A stretch of DNA of 64,000 nucleotides, from assembly GCF_002813325.1 (NCBI RefSeq), contig NZ_PHUG01000001.1, forward strand, positions 1,364,001 through 1,428,000, read 5' to 3'. Below the pieces are notes generated by a model, which worked only from the letters and a program-made list of their open reading frames with translations, had not been told where the DNA came from and did not search any database. Positions 55,737 through 64,000 of this stretch are shown here, one piece after another; position 1 is the stretch's first letter, and each line of letters starts with the position of its first letter. A program made the position numbers and the translations under genes. The DNA comes from Janthinobacterium sp. 64. Lineage in GTDB: Bacteria > Pseudomonadota > Gammaproteobacteria > Burkholderiales > Burkholderiaceae_D.

Positions 55737-57134
55737 TTAGGCCGCCAGCCCCCCGGAGCCCTGCTGCGTGAGTTCCGGCAAGCCGGCCAGCGCCACTTTC
55801 AAGGCGGCAAAACATTGCGCGTCGATGGCTGTGCCCACGGTCTCGGCCATGATCTCGAGCGCTTTCGGAATGGGAATTGGCCCCCGATATGGCCGGTCGG
55901 CCGTGATGGCGTCGAAAATATCGGCGGTGGTGATGATGCGCGTTTCCAGGCTGATGTCGTCGGCCGTCAAGCCGCGCGGATAGCCCTTGCCATCGAGCCG
56001 CTCATGGTGCGCAGCTGCCACGACAGCCAGTTCGGCGAACGCATCAATGCGTGACAAAATCGTTTCCGTATAGTGCGCGTGCTGCTGCACGGCCAGCCAC
56101 TCATCCGCGTCGAGTTTGCCGGCCTTGTCCAGCACGCTATTGCTGACGCCAAGTTTCCCGACGTCATGCAGCAAAGCACCTCGCTTGAGCCAGCGACGCC
56201 GCTCCGGCGTCACGCCCAAGGTTTCGGCGATCATGTCCGCATACAAGGCGACCCGGGCGCTGTGCCCGCTCGTGTACGGGCTTTTCGAATCGACCACCTG
56301 ACCGAACGCGGCAGCGATGTCGTCGAGATAGTCTTCATCCACCGGTACGGAGCGGTTGGCCGGCTCCAGCGCCGCCACCGCAGCCGTCAGGTCCTGCGAG
56401 CGCAACATGGACCAGAAGCCGGCCGACTGCGCCATCCGCTCGAACGCCTGCACCAGTTGCGGGTCAAACCAGCTGCCCGCGCGCTGGCGCACCTCGGCCT
56501 GGGCGGCGCGCGCGCCATCGGCCGTATGAAACACGTCGATCACCTGTGCCAGCAAGGCAATGCGCGAAAACAAGGGAATCGCCTGCCCTGCCAGTTTGTC
56601 CGGCTTGCCCTGGCCATTGTGGTGTTCGTCGAGGCTGTAGATGCCCTGCGCCACGGATTCCGGAAAGCGCAGCAGGCGCGCAATGTCGGCGCCGCGCTGG
56701 CAGCGCGTGGCGATCAGCTCCTGCGCGATGTGCGCGCCGTCGCGCAAGATCGTCATCACGGCGCGGAAGCGCTCGGCCAGGCCCGCCTTCAGGCCCGTGT
56801 GCTTGAGGACGAATTTGAGCACTTGCGGCAGGCTGTCGCCCACCGTCTTGAAGCCTTGTTTGAAAGACAGATCGTCCGTCAGATAGAGCTCGCAGATGCG
56901 CGCTGCATTGCTGCTGCAGCCCAGGTCCTTGAGCAGCAGCGTGTAATACAGATTCCACAGGTCTTCATCCGCCATGCCCAGTTCGCGTCCCACGTGCATG
57001 CCGATCCAGCAACAGCGGATGCAATGGCCTTCTGGCTGCCCCTCCGTGATATCCAGGGCCTGGCTCAGGGCGGCGATCAGTTCGGAAAGCCGGATGCCGT
57101 CAACGGGCGGCGTACTTGCGGATAAGATTAACAT
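55737..57134 (-). CDS. HD-GYP c-di-GMP phosphodiesterase with degenerate N-terminal copy
   Basis: 465 residues. The C-terminal half has a complete HD-GYP set: TSGHSARVALYADMIAETLG, LLHDVGKLG (His323-Asp324), HAHYTETIL and HHERLDGKGYP (376-386). The N-terminal half looks like a decayed version of the same fold (LYYTLLLKDLGCSSNA; LDEHHNGQGKP), a layout seen in tandem HD-GYP proteins. It has no membrane segment, so it is cytosolic. It should hydrolyse c-di-GMP, counteracting the GGDEF protein encoded about 30 kb away. Confidence 0.88.
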   Translation of the reverse strand: MLILSASTPPVDGIRLSELIAALSQALDITEGQPEGHCIRCCWIGMHVGRELGMADEDLWNLYYTLLLKDLGCSSNAARICELYLTDDLSFKQGFKTVGDSLPQVLKFVLKHTGLKAGLAERFRAVMTILRDGAHIAQELIATRCQRGADIARLLRFPESVAQGIYSLDEHHNGQGKPDKLAGQAIPLFSRIALLAQVIDVFHTADGARAAQAEVRQRAGSWFDPQLVQAFERMAQSAGFWSMLRSQDLTAAVAALEPANRSVPVDEDYLDDIAAAFGQVVDSKSPYTSGHSARVALYADMIAETLGVTPERRRWLKRGALLHDVGKLGVSNSVLDKAGKLDADEWLAVQQHAHYTETILSRIDAFAELAVVAAAHHERLDGKGYPRGLTADDISLETRIITTADIFDAITADRPYRGPIPIPKALEIMAETVGTAIDAQCFAALKVALAGLPELTQQGSGGLAA

Positions 57135-57470
57135 GGTAGAAATGTAAGTTTCTAATTTGCAATAAACTATATTCTACGCGAGATCTTGCCTGTAGATACC
57201 TTGTGACAACATCATTGTCCATGCATGCGCCGCGCCCAGCGGCTGGCAGGCAAGATGCCGTCAAACATGATTTTTCGTCTAGCGGACTTGCGCCTGCCTG
57301 GACCTTGCGAACAACCTTGGCCGACAAAAGCCGCGTCATGATGACACCGCATGCCAGCACAGTACGCCACACCTGAATTGCCCTGGCGATCACCGCCCAG
57401 CGGCGCGCGAAAAACATCAAGGACGTGCCCATGTCCCTCGCCCACCGGCACGGCGCAGGCACAAGATGGC
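57135..57470. other. upstream region of the HD-GYP gene, no gene seen
   Basis: Short open frames cross it on both strands but have no ribosome site or family pattern. The HD-GYP proximal part (57140-57175) is AT-rich on both strands and probably contains the promoter of that gene. Confidence 0.4.
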
Positions 57471-57496
57471 GTGATGCGCATCACCTGTGCTAGAAT
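57471..57496 (+). promoter_or_regulatory. tRNA-Leu promoter with overlapping CRP/FNR-type palindrome
   Basis: An extended -10 (TGCTAGAAT, hexamer at 57491-57496) lies 11 bases before the tRNA. Just upstream is a perfect 14 bp palindrome GTGATGCGCATCAC (57471-57484), which matches the cores of both CRP (GTGA-N6-TCAC) and FNR (TGAT-N4-ATCA) sites and overlaps the spacer region. Confidence 0.45.
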
Positions 57497-57507
57497 CTCG
57501 CCGCGCT

Positions 57508-57594
57508 GCCCGGATGGTGAAACTGGTAGACACTGGAGACTTAAAATCTCCCGCCTGTAAGGGCGTGCCGGTTCGATTCCGGCTCCGGGCACCA
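57508..57594 (+). tRNA. tRNA-Leu (anticodon UAA)
   Basis: 87 nt including an encoded CCA. The acceptor stem GCCCGGA/TCCGGGC is complete. The anticodon arm GGAGA-CTTAAAA-TCTCC gives anticodon TAA. A long variable arm (CGCCTGTAAGGGCG) and the T-arm GTTCGATTCC are present. Its 3' half is a classic integration site, and an integrase remnant lies directly downstream. Confidence 0.95.
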
Positions 57595-57622
57595 AGAACA
57601 AAAATCGCATAGTAGTACAAAA

Positions 57623-57664
57623 CCTGCTTTTCTCTATTTTCATAGGGGAAAGCGGGTTTTTTTT
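57623..57664 (+). terminator. tRNA-Leu terminator
   Basis: A stem of about 15 bp (CCTGCTTTTCTCTAT with ATAGGGGAAAGCGGG, including G-T pairs) and a short TTTC loop, followed by eight T. It starts 29 bases after the tRNA. Confidence 0.75.
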
Positions 57665-57745
57665 CGTCTGTAGAAAACGAAAAATGAAGCATTGCCCTTG
57701 GAATGCTGCGGCCAGTTGCCAAAATTTGCCAAAGAATTTACCAAA

Positions 57746-58735
57746 ATGGCAACTCTAATTATGGATGGCAAGATCTGGCGATATCGCCTCATGCTCAAGG
57801 CCATTCGAGACCATGGTCGAGGCAGCGGCCTAAACGTCGGAACTCGAAATCGAAACCCGGGGCGGTGCCGATGGCGACATAGTCATCGGGAAAAACTATC
57901 GAGACGCATTTGACAGGTGTACGGAAGAAGTCTCAATCCACAAGCGCAGTGAGCGCTGGGAAAGGCTGCGCCTCAACGCCATCGGTGAAGTGCTCATTGG
58001 CGGCCAGAAAATCAAAGATATCAAACTGGCCAACGTGACACCTGAACTGCTCGGCGCCTGGCGCGATCAGCGCATGACAGGGGAAAGCAAGGTCAGTGGC
58101 GCCACCGTGAATCGTGAGCTGAACTTGCTATCCCACGTTTTTACGACTGCGCGTAGGGAGTGGAAATGGCTTGCGGCCAGTCCGACCAGCGACGTGCGCC
58201 GCCCCAAGCCTGCCGCCTCGCGCGAACGCATTCCTACCGAGGATGAAATCGAGCGCCTGTGCAACGCACTTGGCTTCACCGAGGAGCCTGTGACGACGAA
58301 GAGCCAGGCTGTGGCGGTCGCCTACCTCTTCGCCATCGAGACGGCAATGCGAGCCGGGGAAATTTGCGGACTGACGCCCGTCTGGGTTGACGGCGCCGTC
58401 GCCCGCCTCCCCGCCTCGATCAATAAAAACGGCGTGCGGCGAGACGTACCGCTATCGACGTGCGCGCTGGAACTCCTGTCGCTATTGCCAGACTCGGCGA
58501 GGCCCCATCGTTCGGCATTTCCACGGCCTCGCTCGATGCCCTGTTCCGCAAAGCGCGCGAACGATCGTGCATCGAGGGCCTGACCTTCCATGACAGCCGG
58601 CACGCGGCCATCACGCGATTGGCAAAAAAATTGAACGTGCTCGACCTCGCGCGCATGGTCGGCCACAGGGATTTGCGTATGCTCCAGGTCTATTACAACG
58701 AGAGCGCCGAGGATATAGCGGCTAAGCTCAGGTAG
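57746..58735 (+). pseudogene. tyrosine recombinase (integrase), frameshifted
   Basis: Three pieces in different frames make up one phage-type integrase. It begins MATLIMDGKIWRYR at 57746. The core-binding domain continues in another frame after a TAA near 57847 (ELEIETRGGADGD; WERLRLNAIGEVLIGGQKIK; ATVNRELNLLSHVFTTARRE). The catalytic part has the first Arg (ETAMRAGEICGL), then a frame change near 58490, and the last piece holds HDSRHAAITRLAKKL and GHRDLRMLQVYYNE (HxxR and Tyr box). At least two frame breaks mean it is inactive. Its place beside tRNA-Leu marks an old integration event. No second copy of the tRNA 3' end is seen downstream in this window. Confidence 0.85.
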
Positions 58736-58746
58736 GCTCGACAGTG

Positions 58747-58792
58747 ATCAAGCAATAAAAAACCGCCTTCGGGCGGTTTTTTATTGCTTGAT
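58747..58792. terminator. bidirectional Rho-independent terminator
   Basis: A perfect 21 bp inverted repeat (core AAAAAACCGCC-TTCG-GGCGGTTTTTT) with a TTCG tetraloop, extended by matching GCAAT/ATTGC outer arms. It has poly-A on the left and poly-T on the right, so it works in both directions. It closes the integrase remnant and faces the oxidoreductase gene. Confidence 0.9.
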
Positions 58793-58960
58793 GAAAGCGG
58801 TGCAATGCGAACAACTAGTTTTTATGCGGCCTTTACGAACAATTCAACAATCGTACCTACTAAACTACCTACGCACAAACATCGCTAGCAAAAAGTCCTC
58901 GTACCGCCCTCATGCACGATAGTTGCTAACGGCTTATGCAGGGCATGCGTACGATGTCGA

Positions 58961-59608
58961 TTAGATACTGATAAAGTTATGCGTCGACAGCGGCCCGAAG
59001 GGCAGTGAGGCCAGCGGTCCACCGACGTCCAGCGCGCCGAGGTCAATCGGGAAGAATCCGGCAACTTCCATGATACCGCGCACCTCGGCCTTTGCGGCAG
59101 CGTCATCGCCAGAGTAAAACAATACGCGCTTGCCACCTGCCGTCTCCGGCTCCTTCAGCACATTGACGTCGTTATGATTGAATGCTTTGACGACCCGTGC
59201 ACCAGGAACGAATTGCTGGATGATCTGGCTTGAATGCTTTCCGCCAAGATCGACCGCCTTGATCCCATATGCGGCGAGAGGATTGCTTATGTCGTTCGCA
59301 TCCGGCAACGTTGCTGGATCGAAGAACTCCACAGGGTTAGTGCCGTCGATCACGATGCGACCGCTCCACGCCGGCAGGCTGCCCAGTACTTTCTCTGCAT
59401 CGACCCAGCGGACCGCAACTAGCACCATATCGGCGCTTGCGGCCTCTTCCACTGTGCCGGCCTTGATGGATGGCCCCAGTTCTTCAACCAAGTCAGCCAG
59501 CGAGGCTGCTCCACGGCTGTTGGAGATGGTGGCCGATATCCCTTTTTTTGCAAGAATGCGAGCGAAGTTGGAGCCGAGGGCGCCCGAGCCAATGATGCCG
59601 ATAGTCAT
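58961..59608 (-). CDS. NAD(P)-binding oxidoreductase, F420-dependent reductase-like
   Basis: 215 residues. The Rossmann start MTIGIIGSGALGSNFARILA has the GxGxxG loop, and the rest follows the NADP oxidoreductase coenzyme F420-dependent family (COG2085): DMVLVAVRWVDAEKV, IVIDGTNPVEFF, VVKAFNHNDVNVL, VLFYSGDDAAAKAEVRGIME. In non-F420 organisms such proteins act as reductases of unknown substrate. It is divergent from a LysR gene that likely controls it. By eye the base composition is lower in GC than in the genes before 57 kb. Confidence 0.8.
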   Translation of the reverse strand: MTIGIIGSGALGSNFARILAKKGISATISNSRGAASLADLVEELGPSIKAGTVEEAASADMVLVAVRWVDAEKVLGSLPAWSGRIVIDGTNPVEFFDPATLPDANDISNPLAAYGIKAVDLGGKHSSQIIQQFVPGARVVKAFNHNDVNVLKEPETAGGKRVLFYSGDDAAAKAEVRGIMEVAGFFPIDLGALDVGGPLASLPFGPLSTHNFISI

Positions 59609-59731
59609 GATTTTTTCCTTTGAAATTAAGTGAATAAACTGTTTGCTGAGTTGAATTTTAGGGCCTTGGTGTTTATTGCGTTAGTATCAATCAACTATAA
59701 TCAGTTTCAATTATTACTTGAAGGTGAAATC

Positions 59732-60655
59732 GTGGAAACTCTCGCCAATCTGGAGTCATTCGTCCGCAGTGCCGAGAGCGGCAGCTTTTCTGCTGCAGCA
59801 CGTCGGCTGGGCCTGACGCCAGCAGCAGTGAGTCGGAACGTCGCGCTTCTTGAACGGAACCTTGGCGTACGACTTTTCCAGCGTAGCACCCGTGGCCTGA
59901 CGCTAAGTGAAGCGGGTGAACGTTTTCGGCAATCAGTACAGATTGGTCTCGACAGCATCCAGGGCGCAATTGCCGACATCAAGGTCAATGCCGGGCAACC
60001 GACCGGCGTGTTGAAGTTGAGCGCGGCACCTGGATTTGGCATGGATTATCTGTTACCTCTCATGCCGGCGTTTCTCGAAAGATATCCGGGAGTAACTCCC
60101 GATTGGGTTTTCGATAGCCGTCCGCTGGACCTGATCGCAGGCGGCTTTGATGCGGCGGTCGGCGCTGGTTTTGAGCTACCGCCCGGTATGGTGGCGCGCG
60201 AATTGGCGCGAATACATTTGATTGCAGTGGCATCGCCAGCGCTATTACAGGGCAAGCGTCGTCCCAAAGATCCAGCCGGACTTGCCGAATTACCCAGTGT
60301 TGTGATGCGCTCTCCATTGACTGGTCGCGTGCGGATTCAGGTCATGCGCAATAACGCAGGAGTCGAAGTCACAGCAAAACAGCAGGCGGTTATGCTGGTT
60401 AACGATCCGGATGCACTCAGCCGAGCCGTGGTGCTGGGCCTTGGCGTCGGATTGATACCAGTTCCCCACGCTGCTCCACATCTGGAAAGTGGTGCGCTGG
60501 TACGATTGCTGCCGAACTGGTATGGTGATGTGGGGGCGATCTCGTTGTATTTCACCAGTCAGAAACTGTTGCCGGCGAAGACGCGCGCCTTTGTCGATTT
60601 TGTTGTCGAGGCATTTCGTGTCCAGAAGCTGCCGCAAGTCCTCTCTGCTAAATAG
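59732..60655 (+). CDS. LysR-family transcriptional regulator
   Basis: 307 residues from the GTG at 59732, which has GAAGGTG nine bases upstream. An in-frame ATG at 59630 would add 34 residues without homology to the LysR N-terminus. Winged HTH: VETLANLESFVRSAESGSFS with AAARRLGLTPAAVSRNVALL. The effector domain has LKLSAAPGFGMDYLLPLMPA and DPDALSRAVVLGLGVGLIPV. It is divergent from the F420-reductase-like gene across about 120 bp, and probably regulates it. Confidence 0.88.
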   Translation: METLANLESFVRSAESGSFSAAARRLGLTPAAVSRNVALLERNLGVRLFQRSTRGLTLSEAGERFRQSVQIGLDSIQGAIADIKVNAGQPTGVLKLSAAPGFGMDYLLPLMPAFLERYPGVTPDWVFDSRPLDLIAGGFDAAVGAGFELPPGMVARELARIHLIAVASPALLQGKRRPKDPAGLAELPSVVMRSPLTGRVRIQVMRNNAGVEVTAKQQAVMLVNDPDALSRAVVLGLGVGLIPVPHAAPHLESGALVRLLPNWYGDVGAISLYFTSQKLLPAKTRAFVDFVVEAFRVQKLPQVLSAK

Positions 60656-61383
60656 CGCACCTTTGATATCAGACCACTGTCGTCGAACCGAAGCCTGGTT
60701 ACCTACACAGACATCGAGGCATACCCAAGAACGCGCCAAAGTGCAGCATAGCGCGAAAACAACGCCGTTCCCATGTCGCAACACCACTCGCACGAAAGGC
60801 GCAAGAAAGGCGCAATGGTCAGGTCTGACATTTGGACACGGCCTCAGCTTTTATAGAGCTGACGTCGTGAAATTTACCCTGATTTCAAGCCCAAAGCTGC
60901 TAAAGCACCGCGCTACCACGTGCGTCCACACGCGCATTTTGGCATCATGCATTGCGTGAACGCAGGCCTATCCGGCCAAGCCATCACCATGGCCGTGGCC
61001 GTAAAACAAGCAAGCGTCGCACGCGCCCCCATCGACCTGACCAGTTGCCGGTACCCTGCGTGGAGGAAGTGCCGGACTTCGAAACCATCGCCGCAGCGAG
61101 CAAGAAACATCCAAGTAATCCTCGGGAAATTAGTGTGAACTTATGACGAACAGAACCGGATGCTATGCAAGGCGCTCGCTGCGACGCAGTGCGAGCACTG
61201 CTAGCAGTGAGCAAGCCTCGTCGGCCACCTTGCAGAGCGCCGGATATGGAAGTCAGAAATCACAATAATTTATTGGGGGTTACTTCGTCAGCCTGCTGCG
61301 TGAAGCCCGGCACGCGGCCGTCATAGCCCTGCCGGCTTTTATACAACACCACCGTGCCCCGCGCTCACTCCACGGCCCCCTGC
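60656..61383. other. gene-poor stretch with possible gene remnants
   Basis: About 0.8 kb (to 61464) without a credible complete gene. Short frames such as VPCVEEVPDFETIAAASKKH (near 61055-61110) read like a protein tail, and ARHAAVIALPA (near 61300-61325) weakly resembles the integrase HxxR box. A large imperfect palindrome-like patch (GCTCGCTGCGACGCAGTGCG near 61170) lies in between. The stretch looks like decayed mobile DNA, but I cannot name an element. Confidence 0.4.
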
Positions 61384-61392
61384 TGATATAAT
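61384..61392 (+). promoter_or_regulatory. extended -10 promoter of the kinase-ATPase gene
   Basis: TGATATAAT: a perfect TATAAT at 61387-61392 with the TGn extension. No good -35 is seen, which an extended -10 can tolerate. A small leader hairpin CGAAGT-AAG-ACTTCG follows at 61401-61415. The start codon is about 65 bases after the expected transcription start. Confidence 0.5.
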
Positions 61393-61464
61393 ACTTGCAA
61401 CGAAGTAAGACTTCGAATTGTGCGCCTCAAGGCTCCCGCAACCGTCCGTGTACCGCTACAGCCC

Positions 61465-64000
61465 ATGCGCTCCCTTTTCGACCACGAGATCATCCAACAG
61501 CTGCACAGCGGTGACCGCTCGCGGGTGTATCGCGCCAGGGCCGCCGATGGCACCGCGCTGATCGTCAAGAAGCCCAATCAGCAGTTCCCCTCCTTTCAGC
61601 AACTGGCACAATTCAAGCGCGAGTATGCGATCGCGCGCCGCTGCCGCCATCCAGGCGTAGTCCATCCGCTGGCGCTGCAGCTGCACGGCGGGTGCTGGAC
61701 GATGCTGCTGAAAGACAGCGGCGGCCAGGCGCTCGACCAGGTGCTGCGCACGCAGCTGGCGGCGCGCAGGACGCCGGCGCAGCCTGCGTTGGCGCTGGAC
61801 GATTTTTTCGACATCGCGCTGCAACTGTGCGCGGCGCTGGAAGCGGTCCATCGCCATGGCGTGATCCACAAGGACATCAATCCCTCCAATCTGGTGTGGA
61901 ACGCCGACCGGCGTCTGCTGCAGCTGACCGATTTCGGCATCGCCTGTGAGCTGCCCTACGAAAGCCATGGCATCGTCAATCTCCAGGCCCTGGAAGGCAC
62001 CTTGCGTTACATGGCGCCGGAACAGACGGGGCGCATGAATCGGCGGGTCGACTGGCGCGCCGATTTCTATGCGCTCGGCGCCACCTTCTACGAACTGCTG
62101 GCCGGCCAGGCGCCGTTCGAGGCGGGCGACGCGATGGAACTCGTGCATTGCCACATTGCCCGCAGTCCCGACTGGTCGCACCCGGCACTCGCACACTTGC
62201 CGGGCCAGCTGCTGCCGATCATCCAGCGCCTGCTGGAAAAAAATGCCGATCAGCGCTATCAGAGCTTGCAAGGCCTGCGCAGCGACCTCGATGCCTGCCG
62301 CGCGGACCAGCCGGCGCAGGCGCTCAAGCTGTCCGACCACAATGGCCGCTTCCTGGTGCCGCAGACGCTGCATGGGCGCGAAGATGCCATCGCCGTGCTG
62401 CTGGCGGCGTTCGAACGCAGTGCCGCGGGCCGCTGCGAGATGCTGCTGCTGGCCGGCCATTCAGGCATCGGCAAGTCGGCGGTCGTCAACGAGGTGCAGA
62501 AACCGATCGTCGCCCGGCGCGGCTGTTTCCTGTCCGGCAAGTTTGACCAGCTCCAGCGCGATGTACCGTATGCCTCGCTGATCCAGGCCTTCCAGGGGCT
62601 GGTGCGCCAGTTGCTGGGCCAGCCCGAAGCAACGCTGCGGCAGTGGTCCGGAAAACTGCACGGCGCCCTGGGCGATGGCATGGGCGTGCTGGTCGAACTG
62701 ATTCCCCAGCTGGCGTTGATCGTCGGTCCCACCGAAGCCTTGCCCGCGTCGGCGCCGGCACAGGCCCAGCTGCGCCTGGACCGCCTGTTCCCCCGCTTCG
62801 TCGAAGTCTTCGCCTGCGCCGGGCATCCGCTGGTGCTGTTCCTGGACGACCTGCAATGGGCCGATGCGGCCACCTTGCGGATGATCGAACTGCTCATGCT
62901 CTCATGCGACCAGTGCTGCCTGCTGTTCATCGGCGCGTACCGCGACAACGAAGTGAGCGCCGCACCCCCCCTCATCGCGCTGCGCGACAAGCTGCTCGCA
63001 CGCGAGGTGCGCCTGTCCACGCTGTTATTGAGCCCCCTGAGCGAGCCGCAGGTTGCGCAAATGGTCGCGGCTACCGTGCGCGTGGCGGCACCTGACTGCG
63101 CGCCACTGACCCGCATTTGCTACACCAAGACGGCCGGCAATCCATTTTTCCTCAACCAGTTCCTCGCTTCGCTCAATGAGACGGGCCACCTGCGCTACCG
63201 GGCCGAAGGCGATTGCTGGGACTGGGACCTGCGCGCGATACAACAGGTCAAATATACGGACAACGTGGTCGAGGTGCTGCTGGAGAAAATCCACCGCCTG
63301 CCCACGGCAACGCAGCACCTGCTGCAACTGGCCGCCTCCTGCGGCAACCGCTTCACGCTCGACACGCTTGCGCTGACAACGGACCGCTCGCCCCGGCACA
63401 CGCAGCAAGCCTTGTGGCCTGCGCTGCATGCAGGACTGGTCCAGCCGCTCGACGAATGCTATAAATACGTCGATGGCGATACCCGCGCCGGCCACAGCGG
63501 CGTCCATTACCGCTTCCTGCACGACCGGGTGCAGCAGGCAGCCTACCTGGTCGCCGATACCGCTACCCGCGCGGCCAACCATCTTCGCATCGGCCGCCTG
63601 CTGCTGCGGCATGCCACGCCGGGGCAGCAGGACGAGACACTGTTCGAGACCGTCGAACAGCTCAACGCCGGCCGTGCGCTGCTCGACGATGCAGACGAGC
63701 GCGTGCAGCTGGCGGCGCTCAATCTGCAGGCCGGCGTCAAGGCACGGCGTTCGGCCGCGTTCCAGGCCACGCTGGAGCACATGCGAATTGGTCTAGGCTT
63801 GCTGCCCGCAGAGGCGTGGAGCGTCCACGCCGGCCTCTGGCTCGACCTGCAGCTGGGCGCGGCCGAAGCGGCCTACCTGTGCGGCCAGTTCGATGCCGCC
63901 GAGGCGATCTATGCGCTGGTGCGCGCCCGCAGCTTGCGCCCCTTGCAGCAGTTGCGCTGCATCGCCATCCAGGCGCACCAGTATCAATTGCAGGGCCGCC
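61465..64000 (+). CDS. serine/threonine kinase-AAA ATPase sensor protein (partial)
   Basis: At least 845 residues; the frame is open from the ATG at 61465 through the end of the window. The N-terminal protein kinase has a lysine in LIVKKPN (about 34), the catalytic loop HKDINPSN (His instead of the usual HRDLK), LTDFGIA, and GTLRYMAPEQTGRMNRRVDW. An AAA/STAND-type ATPase follows (Walker A GHSGIGKSAV near 332; Walker B VLFLDDLQWAD), then a helical-repeat region (DETLFETVEQLNAGRALLDD). This is the layout of giant kinase-ATPase-GAF-histidine kinase proteins; the GAF and histidine kinase parts would lie beyond the window. It should be a cytosolic signalling protein. Confidence 0.85.
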   Translation, partial: MRSLFDHEIIQQLHSGDRSRVYRARAADGTALIVKKPNQQFPSFQQLAQFKREYAIARRCRHPGVVHPLALQLHGGCWTMLLKDSGGQALDQVLRTQLAARRTPAQPALALDDFFDIALQLCAALEAVHRHGVIHKDINPSNLVWNADRRLLQLTDFGIACELPYESHGIVNLQALEGTLRYMAPEQTGRMNRRVDWRADFYALGATFYELLAGQAPFEAGDAMELVHCHIARSPDWSHPALAHLPGQLLPIIQRLLEKNADQRYQSLQGLRSDLDACRADQPAQALKLSDHNGRFLVPQTLHGREDAIAVLLAAFERSAAGRCEMLLLAGHSGIGKSAVVNEVQKPIVARRGCFLSGKFDQLQRDVPYASLIQAFQGLVRQLLGQPEATLRQWSGKLHGALGDGMGVLVELIPQLALIVGPTEALPASAPAQAQLRLDRLFPRFVEVFACAGHPLVLFLDDLQWADAATLRMIELLMLSCDQCCLLFIGAYRDNEVSAAPPLIALRDKLLAREVRLSTLLLSPLSEPQVAQMVAATVRVAAPDCAPLTRICYTKTAGNPFFLNQFLASLNETGHLRYRAEGDCWDWDLRAIQQVKYTDNVVEVLLEKIHRLPTATQHLLQLAASCGNRFTLDTLALTTDRSPRHTQQALWPALHAGLVQPLDECYKYVDGDTRAGHSGVHYRFLHDRVQQAAYLVADTATRAANHLRIGRLLLRHATPGQQDETLFETVEQLNAGRALLDDADERVQLAALNLQAGVKARRSAAFQATLEHMRIGLGLLPAEAWSVHAGLWLDLQLGAAEAAYLCGQFDAAEAIYALVRARSLRPLQQLRCIAIQAHQYQLQGR

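Noticed and set aside
57990..58735. Two separate integrase genes
   Set aside because: The two frames join into a single tyrosine recombinase; a frame break explains the split.
59630..59731. ATG at 59630 as start of the second LysR gene
   Set aside because: The added 34 residues do not match LysR N-termini, and the GTG at 59732 has a good ribosome site.

Overview
The window is about 64 kb of high-GC DNA that reads like a betaproteobacterium of the Oxalobacteraceae (Janthinobacterium/Duganella/Massilia type). That is an inference from codon use, a complete MSHA type IV pilus locus, abundant c-di-GMP and chemotaxis genes, and the general look of the proteins. No rRNA gene or species marker is present.

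Layout. 1-896: the tail of an HD-GYP protein and a small secreted NTF2-like protein. 1121-19154: one long minus-strand MSHA pilus locus, mshE-G-F-A-C-D-O-P-Q followed by mshI-I2-J-K-L-M-N, with a secreted esterase hooked onto its 3' end. The pilin gene lies between two terminator-like hairpins. 19437-25434: a BOF-fold periplasmic protein, then a very large hybrid histidine kinase translationally coupled to a REC-GGDEF diguanylate cyclase. 25445-28730: an operon of two paired acyl-CoA dehydrogenases and two MaoC hydratases. 29096-42622: a YidE/AspT-type transporter, a lipoprotein, metE, an HNH endonuclease, alaC, a pentapeptide-repeat protein, a divergent MFS/LysR pair and the tail-specific protease prc. 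43142-57134: two chemoreceptors, a DUF2007 protein, thymidine kinase, a cbs/cystathionine lyase pair for reverse transsulfuration, a penicillin-acylase-family enzyme with a ParB-like protein, two DUF2939 paralogues and an HD-GYP protein. 57508 onward: tRNA-Leu(UAA) with a decayed tyrosine integrase behind it, an apparently lower-GC oxidoreductase/LysR pair, an 0.8 kb gene-poor stretch, and the start of a giant serine/threonine kinase-AAA ATPase that runs off the window.

The most striking non-coding signal is a family of six near-identical elements of about 120 bp between 30.8 and 40.3 kb. All lie in the same orientation, and each sits just 3' of a minus-strand gene. Read on the minus strand, each has a conserved AT-rich leader, an imperfect hairpin, a CU-rich stretch resembling an anti-Shine-Dalgarno sequence, a second hairpin that presents CUCC in its loop, and a strong Rho-independent terminator. 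This looks like a multicopy small-RNA family (sibling sRNAs). It is the best candidate here for an undescribed system.

How the genes fit together. Surface attachment (MSHA pilus with a LamG-containing MshQ), c-di-GMP synthesis and breakdown (GGDEF, HD-GYP), a c-di-GMP-binding-type N-terminus on the pilus ATPase MshE, and chemoreceptors all point to a lifestyle switching between swimming and attachment. Sulfur amino-acid metabolism appears twice (metE, and cbs with cystathionine lyase).
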